This document shows positions 1 to 12,097 of a stretch of DNA of 64,000 nt, piece after piece. Position numbers and translations under genes: made by a program. Below the pieces are notes generated by a model, which saw nothing but the letters and a program-made list of their open reading frames with translations, did not search any database and had not been told where the DNA came from. The number at the start of each line of letters is the position of its first letter. Position 1 is the stretch's first letter. The DNA comes from Ulota crispa (lineage: Eukaryota; Streptophyta; Bryopsida; Orthotrichales; Orthotrichaceae), in contig OY987249.1 of the NCBI GenBank assembly GCA_963920765.1, forward strand, positions 1,862,501-1,926,500. Direction: 5' to 3'.

Positions 1-92
1 TGTCAAAACTTGTGTAGATCTGATAGATTTGTGGCTTATGCGCATTTTTTTGGTTTGGGAACTTACGGTGAAAATAATGTGCGTGCCTGCAG
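1..92 (+). other. 3' end of a CSLD intron (gene continues off the left edge)
   Basis: The sequence before 93 does not match cellulose-synthase-like protein, and it ends in a pyrimidine-containing acceptor, gcctgcag, at about 85-92. Coding similarity begins immediately after it. The first coding base, G at 93, completes a split Arg codon. An open frame runs through the intron from 10 but is not coding. Confidence 0.6.
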
Positions 93-2895
93 GTTAATTG
101 TGTTTATTCGGATGGTGGTTCTTACATTCTTCCTCATGTGGCGTGTGAAGCATCAGAACCATGACGCCATTTGGCTGTGGGGAATGTCAGTGGTCTGTGA
201 GATATGGTTCGCTTTTTCTTGGATTCTGGATCAGCTGCCAAAGCTGTGCCCTATTAACCGCCTGACAGATCTGACAGTGTTAAAGGAGAGATTTGACACG
301 CCGACTCCTGAGAATCCCAGTGGTAACTCCGATTTACCTGGAATCGATGTGTTCGTGTCAACGGCTGATCCCGAGAAGGAGCCTCCTCTCACAACTTCCA
401 ATACAATTCTTTCTATTCTGGCATCCGAGTATCCGCTGGAGAAGCTGGCTTGCTACCTTTCGGATGATGGTGGTGCTCTTTTGTCATTTGAAGCTTTGGC
501 TGAGGCTGCAAGCTTCGCTCGCATTTGGATTCCCTTCTGCCGGAAGCACAAGATTGAGCCCCGTAACCCGGAGACCTATTTCTTGCTGAGGGGAGATCCT
601 ACAAAGAACAAGGTGCGTTCTGACTTTGTGAAGGACCGTCGTAAGGTGAAGCGAGAATACGACGAGTTCAAAGTCCGTGTCAATGGATTGACCGATTCTA
701 TCCGTCGCCGGTCAGACGCTTACAATGCGCATGAAGAAATCCGAGCAAAGCGCCATCAGATGGAGTCCGGAGGAGATCCTTCTGAGCCTCTGAAAATCCC
801 GAAGGCTACCTGGATGGCTGATGGAACTCACTGGCCCGGAACGTGGAGTCAATCTGGGAAGGAGCATGGACGTGGAGATCACGCCGGCATCATCCAGGTA
901 AACTTTTTAAGCATTGAAAACTTAGCAGTAATTTTTTGAATTTTACAAAAAATCTGATGTTCAGTACCTTTTAAGCAAGTGTGCTGAAGAACGGATTTGG
1001 CTTTTGCAGGTGATGCTTGCCCCTCCTACAGCTGAGCCACTAATGGGCAGCAGCGACGAAGAGAACATCATAGACACCACGGATGTGGACATTCGTCTGC
1101 CAATGCTTGTATACATGTCTCGTGAGAAGCGTCCAGGGTACGATCACAACAAAAAGGCCGGGGCTATGAATGCCCTTGTCAGAACCAGTGCTGTCATGTC
1201 GAACGGACCTTTCATTCTCAATTTGGATTGTGATCACTACATCTTCAATTCTCTCGCCATGCGGGAGGCTATGTGCTTCTTCATGGACAAGGGTGGAGAT
1301 CGCCTTGCGTACGTTCAGTTCCCTCAGCGTTTCGAGGGTGTGGATCCCAACGATCGTTACGCCAACCACAACACAGTCTTCTTTGACGTGAACATGAGAG
1401 CTTTGGACGGTTTGCAAGGGCCTGTATACGTCGGAACTGGGTGCGTCTTTCGAAGAATTGCATTGTATGGATTCGATCCTCCCAGGCTCCGAGAACATGG
1501 ATCCTGCTTGAGTTTGTGCTGCTGCTGCGGGTCAAAGAAGCCCAAGATGATGAAGAAGTCGAAATCTCAGAAGCGTGAATCTGAGGTGACTGGGTTAACC
1601 GAGCACACCACAAGCGATGACGACGATGACATTGAAGCCACTATGCTTCCCAAGCGTTACGGTTCCTCAGCTGTCTTCGCAGCATCTATTCCTGTCGCAG
1701 AATTCCAAGGACGTCCTTTAGCTGACAAAGGAGTGTTTAATGGCCGACCTTCTGGTGCGCTCACCATTCCCCGTGAACCTCTTGATGCGGGAACTGTGGC
1801 TGAGGCTATCAACGTCGTGTCTTGTTTCTACGAGGACAAAACAGAGTGGGGCGGCCGTGTGGGATGGATTTACGGATCCGTGACAGAGGATGTCGTTACT
1901 GGATTTCGCATGCACAATCGTGGTTGGCGCTCCATTTACTGTGTCACAAAGCGTGATGCCTTCCGAGGAACTGCTCCCATCAATCTGACTGATCGTCTGC
2001 ATCAAGTAAGTACAAACGACGCTCTTCAATTCTTTGACAAGATAAACCACATTTAATCTTAAACCAGTGCTGGTGATTCTTGTGCTAATGCTGTTTACAT
2101 CTGGAAATGCAGGTGCTTCGATGGGCTACAGGATCCGTGGAGATTTTCTTCTCTCGCAACAACGCTCTCCTTGCTAGCTCTCGACTGAAGTTCTTGCAGC
2201 GTATTGCGTACCTGAACGTTGGCATTTACCCGTTCACGTCCATCTTCCTGTTGGTCTACTGCTTCTTGCCCGCTCTCTCACTCTTCAGTGGCCAGTTCAT
2301 TGTGCAGAACTTAGATCTTTCGTTTCTGGTTTACCTGCTCACCATCACTGTCACCCTGTGCGCGCTCGCTGTGCTTGAAGTCAGGTGGTCCAGCATTAGT
2401 CTTGAAGAGTGGTGGAGAAATGAACAGTTTTGGGTTATTGGAGGAACTAGTGCCCATCTGGCTGCTGTCTTCCAGGGTATCCTCAAGGTTATGGCTGGAG
2501 TTGAGATTTCCTTCACTCTGACGTCCAAGTCAGCTGGAGAGGATGAGAATGACATTTACGCAGATCTATACATCGTCAAATGGTCGTCACTCTTCATCCC
2601 GCCCATCACCATTGGTCTCACCAACATGGTCGCCATAGCCGTGGGCATCTCCCGCACAATCTACTCCACCGATCCGGATTGGAGCAAGCTTTTGGGAGGA
2701 GTTTTCTTCAGCCTCTGGGTGCTTATGCATCTGTACCCGTTCTTCAAGGGTCTCATGGGCAAGGGCGGGAAGACACCAACTATTGTCTTCGTCTGGGCAG
2801 GTCTGCTCTCCGTCATCATCTCTCTGCTGTGGGTGTACGTCAGTCCTCAAAATAGCGCAGCCAACGCGGCCAATGGCGGTTTCACATTTCCGTAG
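93..2895 (+). CDS. CSLD: Cellulose synthase-like protein D (CSLD), 3' part
   Basis: This is a family GT2 processive beta-glycosyltransferase of the plant CSLD group, a multi-pass membrane enzyme that makes cell-wall beta-glucan or mannan in tip-growing and dividing cells. Visible exons are 93-897, 1010-2005 and 2113-2895, with GT-AG introns of 112 and 107 bp. About 860 residues are visible. CSLDs are usually about 1,150, so the N-terminal RING-like part lies outside the window. Two N-terminal membrane helices ([19 protein letters not shown], then [19 protein letters not shown]) are followed by LSDDGGA (first catalytic Asp, near 462), LDCDH (DxD, 1226-1234) and VTEDVVTG (TED, 1880-1891). The QVLRW motif (QxxRW) is split by the second intron: Gln ends exon 2 and VLRW opens exon 3. 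About six C-terminal helices follow, and the protein ends GGFTFP. The acidic/Lys-rich, Cys-rich loop before TED (near 1500-1640) is typical of CSLD rather than CESA. No frameshift or stop interrupts it. Which CSLD paralogue it is cannot be said. Confidence 0.96.
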
Positions 2896-4159
2896 GCGGG
2901 ATGCGGACGTCATGTCCTTCCTCCAATACCACTGGACCAAACTCGAACGCACAAAGATCTATGAAGAAGAAGCTGTCCTAAGGGTTATAAGCTACAATAT
3001 CGAGGGCAGCAGATCACAGGCAATGCATGCTTCGGCATCTATTCGCTAGGGACTTCACCTATCTGTAACGTCAACGTACATCTGTGGTAGCCAGATAAAA
3101 TTCTGCAATCGCTGGATTTGTACATTAGTTGAACATTCTTTGAGCTCATGCATTCTAAGATGAGACTGCTCGGACACGAGCGGGTGAGGCAGAAAGGTGC
3201 TTCACTGCCAGAAAGAAGATGGTCCCGATCCTCAATTCTCTTTGAGGTGGTAGTGATAGCGATGGTGGATGCCGATGCATTACAATAACATCGTCGCCAT
3301 GCAGTTGCGTAGTAAGTATGGTAACTGATTGAGTGTGGAGCTTTATGTGGCTTTTGGACGGTCTCTTGTCGGTTGTGTTCCTGATCTCCCATCCAATTTT
3401 GTTTACGTTGTAAGCCTCTGCTTGTATTCTGGTTCTTTTTCTGTAATGGAACCCTATTTTTTTCAGTGCCCTCACGGTTCTCATTTGAAAAGAGTTGCTG
3501 TATCTATAGTCCAGTAGTACCTGTACAGGAGGATCGACTCATTTATGCTATGCTTGAACATCCACAGTTTTGTATGCCTTCAAGTCACTCATCTAGGATT
3601 GAAACATGTGTTGATCATGACGATTGAAGATTTGAGCACCTCTTATATGTACGCCAGTCCAGTCACATTTTATAATCTCATCATCTCAAACTGCTTTAAC
3701 CTAAAGTCACGCATAGCCAGACTCTATCAATCTTGAGCTTAGCATTTATATGCACATGATGTGGCACTGAGTAAACAAATTTACAAACGTTTAACTGAAT
3801 GTAGAATGTGCGGTTCTAAAAAGTACTTAAGCTTACTTGTTAAAGTGAAGACGGAGTTTGAGATGAATAACGTTGTGAACACATGTGTTGATTCTGCAAG
3901 TGAATATGTAGCACAATGCATGTCTGCTGATGAAGTCGCTTGAAGTGTGAACTTCATAAAACGTGTCCAAAAGCGTAAGAGTCTACGAACACAGCCAGCT
4001 TCATCCCGACCTCAGCAAAAACTTGTGTTCCGCACTTTATTCTGCCTCCAATCACACCATAATTCCTAATCTTAGCAAAAAAGGCTAGTATTCAGTAATT
4101 TGAAACCTTTCTTCCCTCCTGAATCAGCACCATGAGAAACTTGCTTGAGCTAAAGCATG
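2896..4159. other. 3' flank of CSLD and unassigned intergenic DNA
   Basis: This holds the 3' UTR and polyadenylation region of CSLD followed by unrecognised sequence. Open frames at 3329-3943 are short, overlap on both strands and show no recognisable protein. No clear AATAAA near the stop was identified. I see no gene here. Confidence 0.6.
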
Positions 4160-4167
4160 CGATCCAC

Positions 4168-4408
4168 TGGACCGCGAAGAACTGACCGCTAGTTCAAAGC
4201 TAGCCGGTTGAAATGAGAAAAAACCGTTTGCAATTTTGGAAAATACCGTTTGCAATTTAGAAATTTTGGCTAAAAACTGGTTAAGAATCTTTCAAAAAAA
4301 ATTATAGTATGAAATAGAAACAATAACCGAATTGGTTCTTGGTAACCGGGTTCTATACGGGAATTGAAGGAAATCCACCGAAAAAATTCAAACATTTCCC
4401 AGAGCATG
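4168..4408. mobile_element. hAT-like MITE, copy 1 (degenerate)
   Basis: This is the oldest-looking copy of a ~225-240 bp family also present at 13,060, 61,591 and 62,672. Shared internal sequence includes GCTAGTTCAAAGCTAGCC near the left end, GTATGAAATAGA in the middle, and a GAAGGAAAT..CGAAAAA block near the right end. It is flanked by 7/8-matching 8-bp repeats, CGATCCAC (4160-4167) and CGGTCCAC (4409-4416), as expected for hAT target duplication. No coding capacity. Confidence 0.7.
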
Positions 4409-4416
4409 CGGTCCAC

Positions 4417-4879
4417 ATGTATCTTTCCCTGGAGAGAAAAGAAACGCGGGCTGAAACGGCGGATTCTTCAGTCTGTATGATCAATGCAACGCGTAGCCTA
4501 AATTTGGAAAACACCGAATCGGACGCCATCTCCATAACTCCAAAGTTCAGCTTCTCAAACAGTCGCCATAGCCAAGCCAAGCACCGTTGAGAGTTTCCCG
4601 CCTTCGTCCATGCTCTTTGTTCGCTCCGCCTCGCAATGGCCAAGATCTACTTTGCCGCGTTTGAAGGAATCACCCACTTTCAAATTAAATATTGGATTAT
4701 CCTAGATTTTGATAGGGGAAATGGTGGATTTAATACGCTGGATGTTAGAGGCTTGTTATGATACGTGACGTTCCCCCCGCCAATGAGGTTGCAAGAACTT
4801 TTGGAAGGTAAGGTAGGAGGCTCATAAACCGGGCACGCATTTTGAACTGCCCAAGTAGGGGTTTCTAAAACAGTGCATA
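4417..4879. other. Intergenic, with one stray AGGTAG terminus
   Basis: No gene is recognised. A sequence TA-AGGTAGGAGGCTCATA at 4809-4826 repeats the terminus of the adjacent TA element 69 bp upstream of its true left end. It may be a remnant of an earlier related insertion. Confidence 0.5.
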
Positions 4880-6133
4880 AGGTAGGAGGTTCATATTCCG
4901 CTCAGGTTCTAAAACAGTTCATCTTTTCAAATGTACTCTTCTTGTACACGTTGTTTTTCATAATCTTAATTTTCTAAAGGTTCAAGTCCTTTTTTTTGTG
5001 AAAGTCATTGAAAACTGCCACTTTGGGAGGAATGAGTAGAAAAGTAGGAAATAAAGTTTGTTTTGTAGATCCAACCGTATGATCTTGCCTTAGATTGGAA
5101 GAGGTACTTGAGGGAAAAAAATTAGATCATTCTAAATAGAGAGGACAAAAATATTTACATTTGAAGTGAAAAAAAAGGTTTTTTTTATGCTACCCAAAAA
5201 ATTTCAAAAGCCTTTGACCACTCTTATATGAAAAAATTGCTCTACACAAAGTTGAGGTTTATTTTTTCCATATAGAAGACCAAGTTAGGTACGTGTGGGA
5301 GAATTTTCAAATCAATTGGAACTATACAATACATAGGAAAAAAATAGTAAGTAAAAAGAAATAGAGAATGAGTCAAATCACTAAATTATTAAGAATTTAA
5401 TTATTGAAATGAAAAATGCAAATACCAACGGTTATAATGTTGTAATAAACAATCTACTTCCTTAGGTTTAGTTTTTTTCCAAAATATTGAAAATTGCATA
5501 AAGTAAAGGACTTCAAAGTTTATTTTAGAGTAGAGAATCCATAACTACCCACAAACTAAAACATCTCATAACTTTCATCTCAACGATTGAAGTTGAATGA
5601 TTCAAAGCTTCTCACATATGAAAAAGTCTAAAGAACCAATTTCAGATTTTTTTTAATAGAAAATACAAATTTTAAAGAAGTTTTTGGGCTGCCCGGATTG
5701 CATTCCTCCCCCGGGTTGCAGAAATTCTTGCATAGCTTCTTTGTCAAATGTCAAAATGAAGAAAAAATTAGATGCCCAGGTAGGTCTTGGAACTCCCCAC
5801 CTTCAATAAAAGTTTCAAAAATTTACACAAAGTAGTTTAGCTATAGGTAATGCCTGAAATCCATTTGTCTCCCAAGGAGACAATTGGGCCTTTAGGGTTA
5901 ACTATGTACAAGCAGTCTACATTTGAGGAGGTAGACGGTTTTAGAGCCCTATATCACTTCAACTTTGAAATTTCACAACTAATTCCACAAAACTCCAAAA
6001 AATATGAAACAACTTGGGGTTAGATGCCAATTCCTTGTCTTTCAAGGAAATTTACTGAAAAAAATTCAAGAGGTTTCACCTCTCCAAAATTCAATTTCAG
6101 CTCTTAGATGGTCAATTTATGAGCCTCCTACCT
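4880..6133. mobile_element. TA-target MITE (AGGTAGGAGG family) carrying a nested insertion
   Basis: The ends AGGTAGGAGGTTCATA (left) and TGAGCCTCCTACCT (right, inverted) are each bordered by TA. The 1,254 bp span includes the 928-bp TTAA element at 4970-5897 plus one duplicated TTAA. Removing these leaves 322 bp, close to the 312-bp uninterrupted copy at 40,200-40,511. Sequences on both sides of the insertion (CAAATGTACTCTT and ACATTTGAGGAGGT) are shared with that copy. Confidence 0.85.
4970..5897. mobile_element. Non-autonomous TTAA element, 928 bp, nested
   Basis: It is flanked by TTAA at 4966-4969 and 5898-5901. The left end (TTTTCTAAAGGTTCAAGTCC) has drifted from the family consensus CCCCTAAAGGACCAAG; the right end is CCTTTAGGG. 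Internal blocks match the 6,372-7,320 element (for example AATGAGTAGAAA near the left end and GATGCCCA near the right). No ORF of interest. Confidence 0.8.
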
Positions 6134-6371
6134 TAGAGCTTCTTAAATGGGTTGCGTTCTCTGTGTTCAAAAATTGTACTTGTGCATGCACTGTTTTAGG
6201 AGTGACATGAGTCATTGTTGAGTGTGCTTATTGGTCATAAATGTGTTTAGATTTGTCTTTCAGTAAAATATAGACATATACGACAACCTTTGATCAAGAA
6301 TAGCTACCTATGCAACTTTTGCTTTGATAAATTGGAGATAATTCATAACAACTCAGTAAATTTCAATTTAA

Positions 6372-7320
6372 CCCCTAAAGGACCAAGCCCTATTTTCTTT
6401 GAAAATCACTGAAAATTGCCAGTTTTGGAAGAATGAGTAGAAAGTTAGGAAAAAAGGTTTTTTTGAAAATTTAACCGTAAGATCTTGCCCTAGACTATGG
6501 GAGGTACTTGTTGGAAAAAAATCAACTCATTCTACTTGTAGAGGAGTGAGATATGACCTTTGAAGTGAAAACAAAAGTTTTTTTCCCTGCTGCCCAAAAA
6601 TTTCAAAAGCCTTTGACAGCTCCTATATCAAAAAAATTGCTCTACGCAAAGCTGAGGTATATTTTTCCCATGTAGAAGACCAAGTTAGGTAAATGTGGGA
6701 GAATTTTCAAATGAAACGGAGGTGTAGATCATACTTTGTAAAATCTTGCAATGCTATAAGGTCATGAAATTTGCATATAGACTAGGCAAAATTGGAGGAT
6801 TTATGTAAAATTCAAAAACCCAAATTACTTTGATCCAAATGGTGAAAACCAAGGAATCTTAGTCTACTACAACTTGCAAAAAGAAAAGTCAAAAAACAAA
6901 TACACAAAGAGCTCAAAAAAGTAAAGCAACAAGTTTTACAAGGGGGAAAAGAAATGGAGGTTTGAGAGTTCCATACCTACCCGCTAACTAAAACTTCTCA
7001 TAACTTTCATCTCATCTATCAAAATTGAATGATTCAAAGATGTCCACATATATAAAAATCTAAGGAACTAATTTCAAATTTTTATTTTTAAAAATTACAA
7101 TTTTGAATTTTTTTTGGGCTGCCCACCCTCGCCCTTTTTCAGAAATTCATGTATAACTTCTTCAATAAATGTTGGAATGAAGAAAAAGTTAGATGCCCAT
7201 GTAGATCTTTGAATTGCCCACCTTCAACAAAAGTTTCAAAAAATTACAAAATGTAGATTAGCTATAGGTACATGCCCAAAATCCATTTGTCCCCCGAGGG
7301 GACAGTTGGTCCTTTAGGGG
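6372..7320. mobile_element. Non-autonomous TTAA element, 949 bp
   Basis: The ends are intact. CCCCTAAAGGACCAAGCCC at the left and GTTGGTCCTTTAGGGG at the right give a 15-bp perfect terminal inverted repeat (CCCCTAAAGGACCAA), bordered by TTAA at 6368-6371 and 7321-7324. TTAA target duplication with CCC-starting termini is the hallmark of piggyBac-type transposition. It encodes no transposase. Length and internal sequence match the copies at 4,970, 12,098, 39,124 and 56,487. Confidence 0.88.
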
Positions 7321-7324
7321 TTAA

Positions 7325-7923
7325 ATGGCCATAGGACTGCTTCTTCTTTGACTTTCTACCAAAAATGTTTCTAGATTGCTGAGCTAACTTGATTTTTCTA
7401 CAAACTTTGTGTTCCCTTAGCCTACCTTGGCCCTTAATTGACTGAGAGACCCTTTGCGACCAGTACAATACTAGATATTTTTCTTCTATTTGGAATGGAT
7501 CCACACCTTTACTACATTTGAAACCAACAAGAAAGTTGAAGAATAGATCGATGCAGTTCTAGTGGGCTACTTGAAATCCCAAATTAAAATTCCTTCCTAG
7601 TAGCAAATGACAATTATACATCAGCGTATATACTATGCCCTGTGGCTGTTCAAGGGTTAGTGTCATGACTCTTGCCGACTGCATTCGCACTAACAATAAA
7701 TCATCTCGATTTTGAACAGAACAAAACAATTCTACCAAGATTGAGGAGTCAAAATAATCAATCCATTCTTTTTATAATCTCACTTTTTTCATAAGATAGG
7801 GTTATGTTTTCCTTCTCAACTTAAGCTAGTATAAGTGTATCATATTTGGAAAATTTTTGGAAGTGAATTTTGAATCCAATTGGGATGGTGTATGAATCTA
7901 GTTGGTTGTTCAAACTAAATCTA
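7325..7923. other. Intergenic, nothing recognised
   Basis: AT-rich sequence with no recognisable gene or repeat end. Confidence 0.5.
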
Positions 7924-8319
7924 GGGAATGGCTAAATCCACCACATTTTTTGCAAAATCCACCACATGGCACCATGTTTAACAGTTCCATATAGAAAAGA
8001 AGGGTGAACTTCATTTTTATTGAATGACCATTAATTGATGACAACAAATGTATTTATTTTGGGATTATATGTACTCAAAGTTATGAAAGTTAAGCTAACT
8101 AAAGAAGAAAAAAAAGGGAAAGTGGATAAAGAAATGAAATATGAAAAGAAAAAGTGGACAAAAAGAAGAAGAAGAAAGGCAAGAGTGGAGTATATTTGTC
8201 ATCATCATTAGATGGTCATTCAATAAATATGAAATTCACCCTTCTTTTCTATATGGAACTCCTAAACATGGTGCCATGTGGGGGATTTAGCAAAAAGTGT
8301 GTTGAATTTAGCAATCCCC
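7924..8319. mobile_element. Fold-back MITE with TA target, 396 bp
   Basis: The ends GGGAATGGCTAAATCCACCA and (inverted) GGGGATTGCTAAATTCAACA are bordered by TA at 7922-7923 and 8320-8321. The arms stay complementary for about 130 bp, including CCATATAGAAAAGAAGGGTG on one arm and its complement near 8,240. The element can therefore fold into a long hairpin. Only one copy was recognised in the window. Confidence 0.75.
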
Positions 8320-8417
8320 TAAATATAATGATTTTGAGGAAAGCAAGTCAAAATTTGAACTCTTAAAATGATATGTTTGTAATGCAAAGATCCTCGCATA
8401 AGTTTGAATGTGATTAA

Positions 8418-8886
8418 CCCTTAAAGGACCAAGCTACTATAATTCATACTATGTACGTAATTTTATAAATAGCATTTGCTGCCAACAAATTTTTTAAATT
8501 TGGAATCTTGACTACCTCACTACAACAACATTGATCTATATTCTAACTTCTTTATTGATCTCAAATGTAATAAAGGTTTGGGTGCACTCCAAATACAAGA
8601 AAAATACTCCATATTGTACTGCTCGCAAAGGGCTGCTCGATCGTTCTAACCCCTAATGGATGTTGCCTACCAAAAGTGTTAGTTGTATTCTTACAAGGTC
8701 CATTTATACTTGAAGAAATGGCTTTATGAAAAATGCTAAAATTCCTCAAAAAAGCCTAATTGATCGGTAGTATGTTTGTGAGTTGGCTTAAAATTTACAA
8801 CTCTGATGGGATTCATATACTACTCAAACAACCCATCTGTATACAACACATGATAGCGTACGCATTATAGCAACATCCTTTAGGGG
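8418..8886. mobile_element. Degenerate TTAA element
   Basis: The left end is TTAA-CCCTTAAAGGACCAAG and the right end is ATCCTTTAGGGG-TTTG, where the right TTAA has mutated. An internal TAACCCCTAATGG at 8647 could be a third, inner terminus, so the span may represent two overlapping remnants. Confidence 0.5.
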
Positions 8887-8989
8887 TTTGTGTAGTTTTG
8901 AAAATAGATTTTGAATGACTTGCAAAATACAATTAACTGAATGCACGTTTTCTTTGGATAGGTTTTTTTAGGAGTTGAGATGAATTCCA

Positions 8990-9009
8990 TTTTTTTTTTT
9001 TTTTTTTTT
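8990..9009. repeat. Poly-T tract (20 nt)
   Basis: An uninterrupted run of T directly visible in the sequence; no associated gene. Confidence 0.9.
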
Positions 9010-9634
9010 GTGTAAAACATGTTTTCTATTGGTTTGAGACCTGGTACTTATAGGTATACTATTGAGGGTAGTTACTTTGAAATCTTTAATTGCTTAACAA
9101 TAGACATGTCTCTATCTTCAAACACCAGATTTTGTGTTTTATAAAATCATAACTAGCATGACTTTTGGCTTAATCATAAAAGCTTGTCATTCATTACATC
9201 TGTATAAAAGAGATTTTTTATTACGCTATTGCATTCATTAAAAGTTAAGCAATTATGTGTAGTTTTAGATTACTAAACGAAGAGTACAAACAAAAATGTA
9301 ATGGAAAGTATACTGTAATCTGTAAACTAGAAGTGTAAGTTTTAAAAACTAGATACCTTTATTATAAATTAACCATGTTATGAAAGGTTTGTGCACAAAA
9401 TGGATGAGTAATGTCTAACCTATTATTGCAATGTGTGATGAATAGAAAAGGAGTTGTAAATGAAAACATCGGACTCATCATTTGCATCAAATATAGTTTA
9501 TTTGTGGATTAATATGAACAAACACAGTTCTTTCTTACCTTTTAAGGTGGAGCGTTTAAGTAAAAAATTCATCTTGAACAAAGAAGTCCGCTAGTGATGC
9601 TTTGGTCATCTTTCTTCTATCCACCTTGCATTAA

Positions 9635-9857
9635 CCCCTGAATGGCACAAAAGCCCTTTGCGACCGTATGTATGGCCGTATGTACACACGTATTTGAGCT
9701 GCTCTAAGGGCTTGCCAATTTTTTTTATGCACCCACCACATACAACTCTTCAACATATATGATTGTAACACTTAATTTCTAGTTGATTCAAATTTTTTAA
9801 TACTGGTTGCGACCGTATTTGGTACCATATCTCCAGACCCCAAGGACCCTTTAGGGG
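9635..9857. mobile_element. Short TTAA MITE, 223 bp
   Basis: The left end is TTAA-CCCCTGAATGGCAC. The right end is GGACCCTTTAGGGG-TTAG, with one target base changed. Two internal GCGACCGTAT blocks (near 9660 and 9808) lie toward the two ends. It is non-coding. Confidence 0.65.
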
Positions 9858-9861
9858 TTAG

Positions 9862-11611
9862 TTTTCTTTAAACATACAAGTTTAACTATCTTTCAGTTAT
9901 TCTGTGGTTGTAACCTTCTCTTTGATCATTTAACATCTTTAAAGCCTATCTCTTTTTTGACACATCCCACTTGACAATGGCTTTTGCCTGAATAGGATTA
10001 TCAAATTACTACTTCCTTTGTCCCTCCAAAAAGCTCCAAATTAGACACATTTCTTGTGCCATTAAAAAGCCCCCTTTGTTAATTTCAAATGTTGAGAAAG
10101 CGTTTGTCATGTTAGATGATCTCATGAGGGCAAGTTAAGCAATTAGAGAGTGTTCCTCTCCTAGCAAGCTTGGCCTTGCCTAAATGAGGAACTATTGTTC
10201 TTGTTAATCTTTAAATCATCAATAATGAGGAGCTAGCCGCATACACAAACATGATAATTTTTGTATGGAATTTGGGTACCTAGTTGGAGACATCAAAACT
10301 GAAAATTTTACATACAACTGGTAGATGACATATTGATTCTAGAATACATGTGTCGTTAGCACAAAGACTAAAAACAAAGTTGCAAGGAAACTTTTTGGAC
10401 GTTTTTAGAGGGACAGAGGGAGTATACAACTTTTGTTCATTTGAGCTAGAGCATCAGCAAGAGCTATCAAACATCATATTTGTCGTTTATGCAAATCAAA
10501 CTCATGAAGAATCCACTACATTGTCACACCTTAAGCAATTCAAGGAATCTCAAGTTGTCTTTGAAAAAAAATGCAAACATCCTAAACAAACATTGTTTCA
10601 AAGATTACATTATTGATTTTCAAGTATGGTCCATTAGTCATTTAACCCCAACCTACAACTTGCTGCAAAATGAGATATCAAGTTGAAACATATAAAACTC
10701 GAATGAAATATTAATTGTTCACTCAAAATTCATATACTATTTTCATAAATGTAGCATTGCCATCTCAAAGTTATGGATCGTTTCACCAATTTCACATTGA
10801 AACGAGGAATTTCTTGCTGACTACCCCGTGCAAAAGAAACCATTTTGTATGGCTTTTGAGCCCCACACACAAACAAATCCCAAAATAAAAGAAAAAGAAA
10901 AAGAAGTTGCTCAGAAAGGAAATCCACCGTGAGGTTCAGAGTAACACAAAATGCACACACTGTCTGTAGTATTAAGTTTATTATAAATGTTGCAACAAAA
11001 TGGTACAGCACGTTCATGAAACTGCTGGAAAAACAGGGCTCGGTATACTGCAAATAAAAGTTTGTGTAGCAAGGTGAAAAAACTCAAATTTTTTACAAGA
11101 AAGAGCAAAAGTATATATTTGCCCCTGGAACTCGCCCTGGGAATGCTATATTGTGAGCAGGGATCCGTGAGCCTTGATTAGTGAGCCTATATTTTTGTCA
11201 AAATATTCAATTTTTTCTATAACCATGTACACATGATATTATGATTATACATCTTAAACTTTTATTTTTTTGAATTTTTTTTATTTTTTTTCAGTTTTTT
11301 CATTGATTTTGAGCTCAAAATTGATTCCTACTCATCAAAGCTTGGCTCACTGCTCACAAGCTCACCATCTTACGCTCACAAAATAGCATCATCCTTCAAG
11401 ATTTCCAAATTCAAGGTAAATTTTTAGTCTCTTACTTTCTTTACACAGTGAAAAATGTAAACTTTCCACCCTCGCCCCCAAACACATTTGTGTAGTAAAC
11501 CAAGCCAAGAACCAAGCCAAAAAATAGTCAAAGGAAGAAATACAATTGACAGCTGCATTGTTTTGCAATATATTTATTTTCCAAGTACTGTATTATATAG
11601 CAAGTACTGTA
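9862..11611. other. Intergenic, no gene recognised
   Basis: Short open frames at 10,350-10,686 and 10,730-11,108 have AT-rich, low-complexity translations and no recognisable family. No repeat ends were identified. Confidence 0.5.
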
Positions 11612-11999
11612 AGTTGAGAACAGATTCAGTATAAAATAATTCCCCAATTTTTTTTCTAATTATTATATAAATTATTCTCCAAAAATGCCTAATGTCAAAC
11701 AAATTAAAAAACTGAAATGTCTAATATTATAAAAGTCATTAAGCTTAAGTAACAACGGAAGGTCAAGGTTGATTCCAAGAGGGCTCAATCTACTACAAAT
11801 TCTATACTAAGGGTTAATTTTAGAAAGTGGAAGATGCTTAGAAAAAAGCTTAATTCTACTATTTTTTTTATTGAATGGCAAATAACAACAACTTTTTCTG
11901 AAAGTGCCTAATTTTTTTAATTATGAAATTTGATGCCGAATTGGTTCTTCCCCAAAAAATAATCAATTTGGCATAGGCCTGCCGAGTCTGCTCTCAACC
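11612..11999. mobile_element. TA-target element with GGTTGAGAGCAGA ends, 388 bp
   Basis: The left end is TA-AGTTGAGAACAGATTC and the right end is GAGTCTGCTCTCAACC-TA. An inverted full-length homologue occurs at 30,057-30,441, sharing for example AAGCTTAA, CCAAGAGGGCT/AGCCCTCTTGG and GAAAGTGGAAGATGCTT in opposite orientation. The two copies define the family. Confidence 0.75.
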
Positions 12000-12097
12000 T
12001 ATAGTATTATCAAAGATTTGGAAACATCAAACATATACACCCTTCAATTTGTCAAGTTCAATGGATCTAGATGATTCCTAGAGAACAAGGCCATTAA

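Noticed and set aside
10-92. Open frame start at 10 as the beginning of the CSLD protein
   Set aside because: Residues before RLIVFIRM do not fit the CSLD family, and a good splice acceptor precedes the matching sequence. The real start is upstream of the window.
1040-1613. Minus-strand open frames opposite CSLD exon 2
   Set aside because: These are shadows of the plus-strand coding exon, which carries the conserved GT2 motifs.
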